Shown one piece after another: positions 44,096 to 56,640 of a DNA stretch of 64,000 bases (position 1 is the first letter of the stretch; each line of letters opens with the position of its first letter). Under the pieces are notes generated by a model. The model was given only the letters and a program-made list of their open reading frames with translations. It searched no databases and had not been told where the DNA came from. This DNA comes from Gleditsia sinensis (lineage: Eukaryota > Streptophyta > Magnoliopsida > Fabales > Fabaceae): positions 7,778,501 to 7,842,500 of the forward strand of contig CM073463.1 of the NCBI GenBank assembly GCA_037074535.1, written 5' to 3'. Made by a program: the position numbers and the translations under genes.

Positions 44096-47000
44096 TACAC
44101 ACAGTTATATAATATTTTAAATTATGAATGTAAAATGTAATGTCATTATTAAATGAATGGAAAACAATTAATTTATATTTCATTGTTACATTAATTTTTG
44201 ATCTTGTTCATTTATCACATATTATAATATTTACTTATATGTTCTCTTGAGCTTTTAATAAGATTCAAAGGTGCTACCTACTCGGTTTGAGTTTGATCCA
44301 TGAAGTCGAACCAAACTAAACCAACTAGCAATAGGTTCAGTGTTTTGGAATCCTATAATGCGTCATGGAGACAACTCGATGATTTGGTGGAGTTGACTGT
44401 TGTTTTGTGCTCTGCTCACTAGAGAAGTTCAACGCGACTGACCATGGGGAGACTTCACTCTGGGATCAATCATAGGAACCGTCGATTAGAACCCAGCCAA
44501 TTACTCACATGCATTTTCAAAGAGTTGTCAGCTACTCGATTGGGGGGATTAGAGGGAGGGATCCGCGACTCCTTGTTGGGTACTACCGGCCAACTAGCCA
44601 CTCCTCATCCTCTTTACCTCCCTTTGCCACAACGTTAACATTGCACTTTCTATGCCTATCGCCTCTTTGGCCATCGCAAACCGCCACTATTCAATTTAAT
44701 TGATTGTGAGATTTAAAATCTAAGTTTTTCTCCATTAAGTTGCTATACCACTTTGGAATTAGAAGGGGACAAGAAATAGTGAATAAGTGAGTTGAGTTAT
44801 TTCATGGAGAAGGAGAAGGAGCATTAACAGCTTAGAGTCCCAAAGAAAGTGCTTTTGAAAAGATTCATTGACATTACATATTTACATCAATTCATATAAC
44901 ATATTACATGTCTATAAAGCATGATAAAAATTTAAAATAATAAATTATTAAATGTAGTGTAGTCTCGATAAAGTAGCTGTTGATGGCTTGAAAACATTCC
45001 AAAAAGAGAGTCTCGTCACAAAATTTTTTTAAAATAAAAAGATGACTTTAAATTGTAATTAATTGACGTGACAAAAAAACAAAAAAAAAACAGTGTTTTC
45101 AGGGCTCAAGAAGCTGATGGCACAAAGACAAATGAACTCATTAACCTCGTGAATATGCAATGTTATAAATAATCACGTGGAGTAGCAAAATTCAAGGAGG
45201 TTCAAAGTAAAATATAATTAAATTTTATATAATATTAATATTAAATTATATAATATTTTAATTGACTAATTCAGTTTAATTCGATTCAATTTTTTTTGAA
45301 AGAACCAATAATTTTTTTTTAAATTGATTTAAACCTATTTTAATTAGTTTGAGTCGATCTGATCGATTTTGTACACCCTTAGAAGGAATATACAACGTGA
45401 AATTATTAATGTGACAAAATCTAAAAAAGTGTCTAATAAAGTGAACTTGGTGCATTTTACAATAAAGAGGTGAATTTGGTGCAAAAAAGCCTAAAAAGGA
45501 GGAAAAAAAAAGTTCAAAAACTGAGTAGACCAATTTAAACTAAATTGATTTTCAATAGATTTAGTTCTTTCAATTTCAACTAAATTGATGGGTTCAATTT
45601 TTTCTCTCTCTTTATAATTGATTCAGTTTGGTTAGTGCTCAAAAAATGACCAAACCAAACTAATGTACATCTAGTATTAATTTTCTATATAATTAATAAT
45701 TTTATTAATCATTATATTTTATATCTAAGTTTTTATAACAATCAATAATACTATTATTAAAATAGAATATTAATACATTTCAATTTTTTGAGAAAATATT
45801 ATTTTAAAAATATGGGGAGTTTTATATATTTTCTATAATGATGATTGTTATAGAGTGAAAGGCACAAACTACACCCTTGCCTTGCCTTTCCACATAAGGG
45901 ACTACCCAAATAGCAGAAGCCACATAAATGGAGTGCATCTTCCTTTTATTTTCATTAATTCTTTAATCCTCAATAAACATTTTTTTATTAGAGAGAAGAT
46001 ATACAATTTGAACAGAGGAAGTATAAAGGGTATGATGAAACTTAAAATATTAAATAAATTTATAATTCAAGTGATAAGTAAATTTAAATTTAATAATTGA
46101 GAGTCTTTATAATATTATGTGTTCAATTTATTAAAAAACAATTGTGAAGAGGAATATGTCCAATATTTCAAATAAAATTAATCCTATAAATAAATGGTGT
46201 GAGAATACTCATGCCGAAAAATAAATTTTAATCTTACAGAGTTTTTATTTATTTAATTTTTACTACTCTGTTTCATTTTGAAAAAATTGTATTTGAAAAT
46301 TTTATGTGACACAAATAAATTATCTTTTGTTTGTTTTTTTAAAAAAGATTTTTTTTCAACAATCTAAATTTTATTTCAATTTTTTTTAAAAAAATTCAAA
46401 ATAATAAGTACAGAGATTTTTTTTATATTTTTTTTCATATTATAACTAACTAATGGTCACCACCCACCGTTACACCATTGCTGTCGTGTATTTTAATAAA
46501 CCTTAAAGAGGTTCTTGCCTTACAAAGAAAGCACCATGTCCTACATTGAAAGATTAATTACAAAAAATATTCAGTATAAAGCTTCAAGGAAGCAGCTTTC
46601 TCTTACTAGTCAATTCTTCTTTTTTTTCCTTTTTTGGACTGGTCTTACAAGTCAATTCAAAGATAAATACTTCACAGGAGGGAGGAAAATTGGTCTGATT
46701 TATATAGGGGAAGCCTCGTCCTCATGTTTCGCAGCTTCAAACTTTGACTTTATAGAGCTTTTGTATGACAAGTGTGAAGTTAAGCTAACAGCCTAGCACT
46801 CAGTTCTCAGTCTCTGCGGTACAGCGTGGTGCTCGTGGATGGGTCAGTGATCTATGAAATGCCATTCACATCGCATCTATATCACCATAAACAGCTACAC
46901 CCTACCACATCATATTATATCCATATTCTCCCCCTCTCTCTCTCTCTTATAAATATATTATATTCATATTCTCATAATTTACATTTTGGCTCATCTCTAA

Positions 47001-48699
47001 GACATTGTAGGCCCTACTGTCAAAACCTGACCATTAAATAATTAGCAATTATTGTGGTTAACATACCTGATTACCTGTGCTTGAATAAGCACTCTAGAAT
47101 AATAATAATAATAAAATTATTATTATTATCCAACTTAATCATCACACCTCATATGCATTAGTTAAATTAAAAGTAATTTTATGGAAAATAGATGAAAGAT
47201 TAAATTTTTTTAATTTAAAAAATAATTTGTCTTGATCTCATGTCACTTCTTTTAGAAAAATATATTTTTGAAACAAATTTAAAAAAAAATTCACCTATAA
47301 AAATTCAAGTTTAAAACTTGATTTAATTTCTTTCAAATCATACTTTAAATATTAAAAATATATAAATAATACGATATTTATAATATAATAGAATAAAAAT
47401 ATAAATTAGTATCAATAAAAAAAATTTCTTGGATTTTGAAGAGAGGTTGTTCTTTGTTTTTTTAGGCAGTTACAAAAAAAAAAACTGTTTTTATAAACTG
47501 CAATCTTTTTTTTTTACATGGTCCATATGTTGTAAGACAATTTTTATTATTGAACGTTTGGTTGGAGAAAAATGGAGGGGAGGAGATGGAGGAATTTTTT
47601 TAAAGTAATTCTATCTAGTTTAATAATTTGGAAGAGAGATGAAGAAAAATATAGAGATAAAATCTCTCCCCTCTCATGATTTCTTACTTCTCAAAAAATG
47701 AAGAGATTTAGATGAAAGAAAAAGTGTGAACAGTTGAAATAAAAAATAATCTCAAATAATTTTTTAATACTCAAATTATTTCTAATACAAAAAAATGAAA
47801 AAAAAAATATTTTAAAATTTTTTAGTAAAAAAATATTTTAAAATTTTTTAGTAAAAAAATATAAGAGACAAAGTAGAGACCGGTTGAAAGTAAAATTTTT
47901 AATAAAAAAATAATTTTATTTTTAATAAAAATAAAATTAAAAAATATAATAATAATTTTATTTTATTATCTCTCTCTTTTTTTATAAATCAAATAAAAAA
48001 ACTTATTTTAACTCCCATCTAATTAAATTAAATAAAAAAATTTATTTTTCTTTCTTTTCTTTCACCTCCGGTGAACCACTCCCTTAAAGAATGATGTAAG
48101 GCCAGTGTATGAGGAACACTCATTTCCTCCATTATTTTTCTACTGAACGTTGGTCCACAATTGCTTCATCATCAAATGACCCCACTCTTTACAATAACTT
48201 TGAAAAAACACTATATAAAACAAATTTTAAGTAGACTTCGAAGTATAAAAAAATTAAATTAAATTAATCATAAAAATATAAAAATATATCAGAAATAAAT
48301 TTAAAAAAAAATCACATACTTGTATGTATGTTAATCCACAAGCTCTACTTCATAACCATATTTACCTTAATTCTAAATAAGCACATTAAATAGATGCCGT
48401 AAATAAAAGATAAATAAACTAAATTAATTATAAAAATGTTGTAAGTGAATCCCAAAGAAAAATCAATTCTAAGTATATGTTAGTCCATATTATCTGCTCA
48501 CCGTTTGACTCCAATCTTCACTAACTCTTGAAAAAACACACTGCAAATTCTCGAATGGATTCAACTTGAAGAAAGAGAAAACTTAACTGCATTTTTTGTT
48601 CTTCTATTTTAATAAATAATTTAATTTAATATTTTTATTTTAAATTAGTCCTTCATGTTTTTTTGACATTACAATCAAGTCTCTTCTTTAAAATTTACT
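43871..48699. other. AT-rich intergenic stretch with possible small repeats, no gene seen
   Basis: 43880-44020 and 45240-45690 share a vocabulary (aattgaaccaaa, tttggttt, gtacaccc/gtgtac-like ends) typical of abundant small plant repeats, but no clean terminal repeat pair was found. 44440-44700 is GC-richer, with an open frame that resembles nothing known. 46920-46965 has a TC run followed by ttataaatatatta, a promoter-like context without an ORF after it. 47098-47130 is a small AAT/ATT palindrome. Confidence 0.35.
44063..44102. repeat. (TA)n(CA)n microsatellite
   Basis: Run of TA followed by CA dinucleotides. Confidence 0.9.
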
Positions 48700-49560
48700 C
48701 ACGTATAAACAATTTTTTATAATGTGTTCATTAAAAATTTTAGATAAATAGACTATAATGTCATTTTTTGTTAATAACAATCAAAATATGTAACAATTAA
48801 ATAATTTATATGAGATTTTTAATGGTCATATCATAAAAATATTATTTTTACATATATGAATGTTTTATAAAAAGATTTAACTGTAATGTTTCATAAAATT
48901 TGAGAAATTAATTTGGTGCATTTTAAAATAAAATGATCAAATTAAATCATTTATTAAAAAAAAGAAGAAGAGCTAAGCCATTCATTAAGTTAAAAGTGGA
49001 TCTCACAGAAAAATCATACATATAATTTTTTTAATTAATTTCCTCTGTTTACTTTTTATAATTAGCTCTACTTGTCCAATTTTGGTATAAATATCACTGT
49101 CAAACCAGAGCAGGCCCTCATCTGCCTCTTCAAAGAAAAATAAATTCTAAGTGCAATGACTTTTTATAATGTATCCGTTAAAAGTCTCATATAAATTGTT
49201 TCTGTGTCATTTTTTATTGACAGTAATAAAAATATATAATAATTAAATAATTTATGTAAACTTTTTAATAGTTATGTAATTAAAATGTTATTTTTACATA
49301 AATAATTTTTTAAAAAAAACTTAATTGTAATGTTTTATTTTAAAATAGAATGACTATATTAAATTATTTATTAAAATAAAAATATAATTAAGCCAAAAAA
49401 AAACTAAGCCACTCCTAAAATTAATGGTGGGTCTCACAGAAAAATCACATACCGATATTCTTTTTTAATTAACTTGATATATTTATTTTTTTATAACCGG
49501 TTCTAACTATGAAATTTTCATATAAATATCAGTGTCAAACCAGAGCAGGCCTCATCTGCC
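48700..49560 (+). repeat. Tandem duplication (period 435 bp) of a promoter and leader
   Basis: Two copies of a segment end with TATAAATATCA-TGTCAAACCAGAGCAGG-CCTCATCTGCCTCTTC. The TATA box is at 49086-49093 in the first copy and 49521-49528 in the second, exactly 435 bases apart. Upstream parts match as well (aataatttatatgag/aataatttatgtaaa, gtgg-tctcacagaaaaatca). The left border is approximate. Confidence 0.75.
49521..49528 (+). promoter_or_regulatory. TATA box of the small basic protein gene
   Basis: TATAAATA about 110 bases before the ATG at 49632, within the duplicated block. Confidence 0.6.
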
Positions 49561-49631
49561 TCTTCATTTGCCTCTTTCTGCGTCTTCTTCTTCTACTCTG
49601 TCTCACACAGGAAAAGGCTACATCTGGAAGA

Positions 49632-49943
49632 ATGGCTCTGGCGAAGAAGCCATTTTATTACTCAAAGATGGACAAGGAAGACCCAGAAGAGAGAATCCAT
49701 AGGCGAGCACAGTTCTTGATCTACAAAGTATTAGAACAAGCTGATTCTCGAAGCAAACCATTGTGCTTGAGGATCAGAATCTCGAAGCTGAAGGTGAAGA
49801 TCGGGAAGAGACTTAGGAGAATCAGGAAGAGAATTCTCTCAAGTGTGTCTGCAGCTAGAGCTGGCTTTCAGTTCAAATCATGGAGGCGATTGTTCGGCCG
49901 AGGAACACAAACCATTACAAGCCTTCCTCCTCTGTTTAAATGA
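49632..49943 (+). CDS. Small basic plant protein (103 residues), uncharacterised family
   Basis: The frame is open upstream to 49509, but that ATG lies before the TATA box at 49521, so the ATG at 49632 (MALAKKPFYYSKMDKEDPEE) is chosen. The protein has an acidic/hydrophilic start, a helical segment (HRRAQFLIYKVLEQAD), a strongly basic block (about residues 57-72, KVKIGKRLRRIRKR) and a C-terminal WRRLFGRG and LPPLF end. I recall plant proteins of similar design (basic helix and a WKRLFGG-like end) that have no assigned function. Single exon. A nuclear or membrane-peripheral location is only guessed from the charge. Confidence 0.65.
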   Translation: MALAKKPFYYSKMDKEDPEERIHRRAQFLIYKVLEQADSRSKPLCLRIRISKLKVKIGKRLRRIRKRILSSVSAARAGFQFKSWRRLFGRGTQTITSLPPLFK

Positions 49944-51175
49944 TAATAGATCAGCCGCACAACAACAGTGGGAAAACTATTAGTAGTGCTTGCTTAGTTT
50001 CATGCGATAAGATGTATTTTTTCTGGCTTTCTTTTTCTTACATTTTCTTGGTGATTTTCTTTTCCCTAGGAAAGAGTGCAAGTATAAAAATTTATAGTTA
50101 TAAATATTACCTTTTTCTCTCTTAATTTTGCTTTGTGCTTTAACTTTTATTGATTTTAATTTCTTGGACATCTTTCAAAATTCTTCATTGTTTTTTAACA
50201 ATTATTTTTATATTTTTTTAAATACAAAATTAATTTTTTTGGAGTATTAAAATTACTCTCTTTTTTATTTTATAAACTCAAACAATTAATATTAAATTTA
50301 TTTATTACTTAAGTCATATATTTATACGTTATTCATTACTTTTTTTATTTATAAGAATTTCGAACAAAATATTCTAAAAAAATTGTGTCATATTAGATAC
50401 TTCTTTCATAATAAAAAATTAATTTTAGAAAAATAATGACAACATTTTGAGACAAAATTAAAATTAATAGAAAAAAGGTAAATATTTGGTCCTTTAGGAT
50501 TCAAATTTACAAAAATTAAAAATTTAAAAATTGTTATATATTCGTTTAAAAAAATTTAATTAAACTAAATACAAACAGCAACTTTATATTTTTAATTTAT
50601 ATAAATTTTTAGTACACCTTCCAAAAAAAAAAAATCACAAAGTATTAGCCGTCAAGTGGCGAAATGGACTATGTATATGCTACTTGTCTCCGAGTTGATG
50701 AAAACAATGAATCCATCAGGATGTACCCAAACTTTGATCCAAAGTCTGATTAAAAATAAAAAATAACTTCATGAAAGTTCTGCCTGGTAATGCAACTTTT
50801 TTTAAATATTTTTTAATGATTTTGGGTTCTGTGGAAGGGAAAAATTAAATATAGCTGCAAGTTCCGTCCTCTCTCAATTATACTTGGTTATTTGCAAGTC
50901 AGTGATGGAAGCGTTTCAAGACCAATTATGGAGTTAGAATCTTGAAAGCTTGCCACGTGAGGAGACTAACTGGATGAGAAAACAGTGACAGATTATTACT
51001 GACATTATTATTATACGTCTAGTCGGTGTAGTAGTTAAGTCAGTGACAATACGAGCCATATGTCTTTATATGATTAGGTACTAGAAATGACATCGCCGGC
51101 TCCATCAAAATTCTTCAACAATTTTTCATAGATTGAGATTGTCTATTTTTTAAAAAGAATTATAAGATGATTTTG

Positions 51176-51177
<2 letters not shown>

Positions 51178-51234
<57 letters not shown>
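51178..51234. repeat. (TA)n microsatellite, about 57 bp
   Basis: Uninterrupted TA run. Confidence 0.95.
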
Positions 51235-51239
<5 letters not shown>

Positions 51240-52192
51240 TAAAATTTATATTTAAATCAATAATTTTTATTTATTTATTTATTAAATAATAATTTTATTA
51301 AATTGGGTCTTTTTCTCTTTAAAATTTATTGTATAAATTTTAAAAAATCCAAGTTTAATTTTCATAATGTTCTTACGAGTATGTAAATATTTTATCTAAA
51401 AGTAGGCGATTTCAATGTCTAGTTTATTTAAAGTTTGTTGTCTTATTAGAGGTAATCACGTCACAAATTAACTTCCCCGTATAAGAACTTCCATTTTGAT
51501 TATTGAAAGAAAAAGGATATAATAAATCAATTATAAAATATAGGACTGAAAACTTGAATTAGCTTACTTGATTGAATTGGGATTAGGATTGAGCTTTCTC
51601 CATGTTATGGTTTCAATCTCCCATTTGATTGGTAATTCAAAAATAATTTTACATCCAAGAGCTACTTAGGTTATCTTTATTTTAGAGAAATAAAATTTTG
51701 AGATAATTTTTTGAATTGTGCTTTTATTTATTATAATTTTTTTGTGATTTTAGACATACCACTAACTCGTGACAGGTAGTTTTAAAATAAACTATATTTT
51801 TTATCATTTCTTTTGAAAAAAAAAAAAGCTTTCTGTCATGTGAAAAGTGAAACTTTTATTCAAAATGATTTTTATTAATAACTCACAATTTATCCCTATC
51901 TAATTTGGCCAAAAATCAGTTTATTTCTTGTAGTTTAAAGTGTCATTCAACCTTTTATGATTTGTTGGATTATCATTTATTAACCACTTAAGGTATTTGT
52001 TATTTAAAATCTAACAAAAAAAATCACATAAATGTTAAAAACTTGTCATAAATAATTTGATAGTAACTTAATTAAGACTGTTATTGAGATTAAGGTAATA
52101 GTTCCAATATATAAATGCTAGCTCAATTTTAATAATAATATTAAAATATTATGAAATAATTTAATATATTAATGAAACATATTTTCAACGAT

Positions 52193-52365
52193 AAAAATAT
52201 TTATTACTTTTAACATTCATGTGATTGTTTAATTAAAATTAAGATAAAAAAATTACACGATGAGTAAGTAATTATAAAAAATATTTATTACTTTTAACAT
52301 TCATGTGATTGTTTAATTAAAATTAAGATAAAAAAATTACACGATGACTAAGTAATTATAAAAAA
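52193..52365. repeat. Tandem duplication, period 84 bp
   Basis: Two adjacent copies of an AT-rich unit (tttaacattcatgtgattg ... acacgatga) differ at very few positions (gagt/gact), so the duplication is recent. Confidence 0.85.
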
Positions 52366-53013
52366 AATGAAATGATACACTTAAACTAATTTCAAATTAC
52401 CCTCAAGTGACTTACGAATTCAAAAAAAGATTAAAAGTTCGAATTTCAGGAGACGTCTTTTTGAAAATGGTTGAAAACTTTAATTACTTGAGGTCCGAAG
52501 AGAATTAGTCTCATAACAATGTTTGTAGAGATACTTCCGATTCTCATTGAAAAAAAAAACTAATTTCAAACTAAATAACAGATTGAGCTCTTACCCTTTT
52601 CCATTTCCCATTTTGCATCATGATTAGGTACCACTCAAGTTAAGAGTAGACCATTATTTGTGTTAGAACAATATTCAAGCTCCTGCAAATAAAACTATGA
52701 TTGACTTGTATGTTTCTTTTGTTAGATACTTTGAAATCTTACTCACTAATAGGGGATAAGGACTTGCTATAGTTAAGCTCATGATCAATCCAGAAAACAC
52801 TGCTGCAAGTTAAGATCCAAAGTTCATCTTTTGGTTTTTATTCCAAATAGAAATTTAATAAGGAAATCCGAACTTGATGCTGCGTGGAATAGCAGGCATT
52901 AATGACAGCAATTATTGATTGAAAGAGTCAACTCTTGTTATACACCTTCTCCAAGCTGCTACCTCTGTCTCTAATGTCTCTCCGTTAAATAATTAGTAAT
53001 GTACAGATCTTTG

Positions 53014-53046
53014 TTTGCAAGCAAGGGCACTCTAATTGCTTGCAAA
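53014..53046. repeat. Perfect 11-bp hairpin
   Basis: TTTGCAAGCAA and TTGCTTGCAAA pair exactly around an 11-base loop (gggcactctaa). Confidence 0.75.
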
Positions 53047-53942
53047 GCACAGCCTAGCTAGTGGAAGAAAGCTTTGGAGCAAGTCTTATAATTGAATTTT
53101 GGATAAAATACAATTTATTATTCTTAATTTGAGCTATTTTTTATTTTGTTATTATATGATTCAAAAATTAATATTATATTATTTTGAGATTTACTCACTA
53201 CAAACTACTTTGTTTTTTAATTTGCTTAAATTTCAAAGTCACATTTACTTCCGCCAAATTTTTATTTATTCTTTTAGTTCCATCTCAATATTATTAATCC
53301 GTCTTTTCCTAATTGAACTCTAAATTTTTTAGATTCTTGCTATGTACTTAAATTCTTGCCTAATCAATTATTCAATTGAACATTTCTAAATTTTTAAAAT
53401 TTCTCACAGTTCGATCTTTGAATACCTAAACCCTATCTTCTCCATGATCCTGCACTATCTAAATTCTTTCCTAATCATTCAACATATATACCAATGTTTT
53501 TCATTTGCTTCTAGTTTCGTCTTAAAATTTATAACTCTTTTCTTGTCGCTGAACTCTACCCTTCCTAAATTCTTGTCTTATAAATAAATTTTTGCTCAAT
53601 CATTCAATTTAACATTCTCAAGTTCTTTTTTTTTATCTAAGATCATAGTTCAAATTATTATTTCAGATTAAATTGAGAGAAATTTAGAAAAATCAAATGA
53701 GATTTGAGATTTTTTTTTTTTTTTTTAGATTTAACAGAGTTATAACATAACTTTGTGTTATATGCTAAGGAAGTAGACTTTGGAGTAATAAGGTTTCAAC
53801 ATTTACATCAGGTTCTGTTTAATGTGCCGTATAAGATAAAATCTACAATATAAGTAACATTGAATAATATTGTATAAGTTATCTATCATATAAGTATTTA
53901 TACTATCTAGGTGTTTGTTGGACCAACCTATAACATATAGAT

Positions 53943-54374
53943 TAACACACACACACACACACACACCCACCCACCCACACCCACACCAGGATGCGTCTTA
54001 AGAGACATTGGACGAAAATCATCATTTAATAATTTCTTACTCAAGTCATCCTTAATAAATTTTATTTTATCTTTCGATTTATGTGAACCCATCCTAAAGA
54101 ACACACACACACCCCTACACCAGATGCGTCTCAAGAGACATTGAACAAAAATCATCATCCAATGACTTCTTACTCAAGTCATCTTTAATAAATTTTATTT
54201 TATCTTTTTGATTTACATGAACCCATCTTAAAAAAAAACACACACACACACCCACACCAGGATGCGTCTCAAGAGACGTTGGACGAAAATTATCATTCAA
54301 TGACTCCTTACTCAAGTCATCTTTAATAAATTTTATTTCATCTTTTCGATTTACATGAACCCATCATAAAGAAT
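53943..54374 (-). repeat. Three tandem copies of the accessory-ORF tail joined by (AC)n
   Basis: Units of about 135 bp at roughly 54238-54374, 54102-54233 and 53943-54100 each contain the segment coding for KIKFIKDDLSK and SLETH, and each ends in an AC/CCCAC microsatellite tract. Only the rightmost copy continues into the accessory ORF. Confidence 0.8.
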
Positions 54375-54672
54375 GGCAATGTGTGTTGCAAGTTTCACGT
54401 CTATATTTATAGCAAATACCCATTCTTTTAGCTCTACGCTTCTTAGCAACATTTCTTTTTCCTAGACCAGACATGTAAACAATGAAATCATTTGTAGACT
54501 CACCAACTAATCGTACTTTAACTTTAATTAGCCAACAGATATCAGTAGATATTCCCATGTTCATCATCAACCTCAATCTTTCAACCCATGCTTTATAATT
54601 TTTTATTAATACATTGGGTGGAAGAGAAGGAAAATGATTTTTCAATTTTAAAAGTATGTCTTCCATTCTCAA
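54364..54672 (-). pseudogene. Accessory basic/Cys-cluster ORF of element C
   Basis: Starts with MEDILLKLKNHFPSLPPN and keeps VAKKRRAKRMGICYK, but the Cys cluster is partly lost (CYKYRRETCNTHC) and a stop follows at 54364. The rest lies in the triplicated tail. It follows the integrase, as in elements A and B. Confidence 0.65.
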
Positions 54673-54831
54673 TTTTAAATTTTTTTTTTAAGAAAGATCA
54701 AAAGCAACAAAAATAAGAAAACCATAGCAATTTAAAAGAAGATAGCAATGAGAGAACAAAATAATGCAAACTAAATAAAGAAAGATTTCACCTAAATAGC
54801 GTGCATAGCAACTTTTGATAAAAGAAGAAAA

Positions 54832-56010
54832 TCAATCATGGTAGACAAGATCACGCAAAAGTGTCTCCTCTACTTTTAGGTTACATAATTCTAAAAATGA
54901 TTTCAATTTTTGGCCATTGACTTTGAATACATCACCAGTTTTGAGATTTTCAATCTCTACTGCACTATGTGGATAAACAGTACGAACAATGAATGGTCCT
55001 AACCACTGAGAATGTAATTTTTCTGGAAATAAATGCAAACGAGAGTTATATAGAAAGGCTTTTTGACCTGCATTAAATGATTTTCTTAAAATATTTTTGT
55101 TATGAAAAACTTTCATTCGATCCTTATAGAATTTTACATTTTCATATGTATCATTCCTTATTTTTTCTAGTTCATTGAGTTAAAGCTTTCTATGGGAACC
55201 TACTTTGTCAAGAGTAAAGTTAAATTGTTTGATGGCCCAATAAGCTTTTTATTCAAATTCAATAGTTAAATAACATGCTTTTCCATACACAAGTCGGCAA
55301 TGAGATATTCTAATAGGGGTTTTAAAAGTAATACAATAAGCCCATAAAGTATCAAAAAGTTTCAAAAACCAATTTTTCCTACTTGGGTTAATTATTTTTT
55401 CCAAAATGTTTTTAATTTTCTTATTTAAAATTTCAACTTGACCATTGTCTGATAGTGGTATGGAGTAGCAACTTTGTGTGTGATGCCATATTTTCTCATT
55501 AACTTCTCAAAATGCCTATTACAAAAATGTTCCCCCCCCATCACTAATGATAGCTCGTGGTGTACCAAACCTTGAAAAAATGTTTTCTTTCAAAAAATTT
55601 ACCACAATCTTGTGATCATTTTTTTTACATGCAAAAACTTCTATATATTTTGACACATAATCCACAACAACAATGATGTATAAATTACCAAAAGAATTAG
55701 GAAAAAGACCCATGAAATCAACTCCCTAGGCATCAAATATCTCAACAATAAGAATAAAAGTCAAAGGCATCATATTTCTATGTGAGATGCTGCTCAATTT
55801 TTTACAACGCTCACAAGAACTACAATACAAATGAGTATCTTTGAACAATGATGGCCAATAGAAGCTACATTGCAAGACTTTTGTAGTAGTTTTTTTAGCA
55901 CTAAAATGACCTCTACAAGCATGATCATGACAAAAAGAAATAACACTATATTGCTTGCTCTCAGGAACACATCTTTGAATGATTTGATCAGGGCAATACT
56001 TAAACAAGTA
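54832..56010 (-). pseudogene. Integrase of element C (degenerate)
   Basis: An N-terminal zinc-binding part (HDHACRGHFSAKKT and CSSCERCKK) is followed by a core with IIVVVDYVSKYIEVFA (first Asp) and FGTPRAIISDGG (second Asp). Stops and shifts fall near 55730 and 55515. The C-terminal tail runs from FNAGQKAFLYNSRLHLF to VFKVNGQKLKSFLEL and stops at 54832. Confidence 0.75.
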
Positions 56011-56239
56011 TGGATCTTTCCAAAAAAAATTTTACTTTCGCTAAAAATTTTACCCGATCTTACTTACTCCTAGGCATTTGACCTGTGGCAAGATAATTAG
56101 CAATGTCAGCAAATCAAAGTAACTGAAAAATAGACATGAGTTGCTCATTTGGAAATGAGTCTTTAATAGGCAAGTTATTGTCACTCGATTCAATTAACGA
56201 CCTAGACAAGTGATCAGCTGCAATATTTTCAAATCCTTT

Positions 56240-56640
56240 CTTATCCCGAATTTCTAAATCAAATTTTTACAACAATAGTATCTATCTTATCAAACATGCT
56301 TTAGCATTTTTAAAAAAAAAAGATATTTAACTACAGCATGATCTGTAAAGACCACAACCTTAGATCCTAATAAATAAGATCTAAACTTGTCTAAAGGAAA
56401 TACCATTGCTAATAACTCTTTTTCTGTTGTAAAATAATTCAATTGAATATCGTTAAGAGTTTTACTAGCATAGTATATCACATAAAGAAATTTTTCTAAA
56501 TGTTGGTCCAAAACAACTCCAATTGCATAATCAGAGGCATCACACATGATTTCAAATGGAATATTTCAATTGGGTGGTATAATGATGGGTGCAGAGGTGA
56601 GTAGGGATTTGAGCTTCTCAAAAGCTTGAAAGCATTCTTC
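56240..56640 (-). pseudogene. RNase H of element C (degenerate)
   Basis: MCDASDYAIGVVLDQHLEKF, IYYASKTLNDIQLNYFTTEKE and VVFTDHAVVKYL are the typical gypsy RNase H blocks. The frame breaks near 56290. Confidence 0.75.

Larger units (their letters stand above)
49944..53942. other. AT-rich intergenic stretch with simple repeats, no gene seen
   Basis: Contains a TA microsatellite, an 84-bp tandem repeat and a short hairpin listed separately. No frame resembles a known protein. Confidence 0.4.

Noticed and set aside
44444..44703. Two overlapping open frames in a GC-richer patch
   Set aside because: No motif, no supporting splice or promoter context; frames overlap each other and look like chance.
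46515..47041. Open frames near a TC run and TATA-like sequence
   Set aside because: Promoter-like context but the translations contain homopolymer-derived stretches and match nothing; not enough to call a gene.
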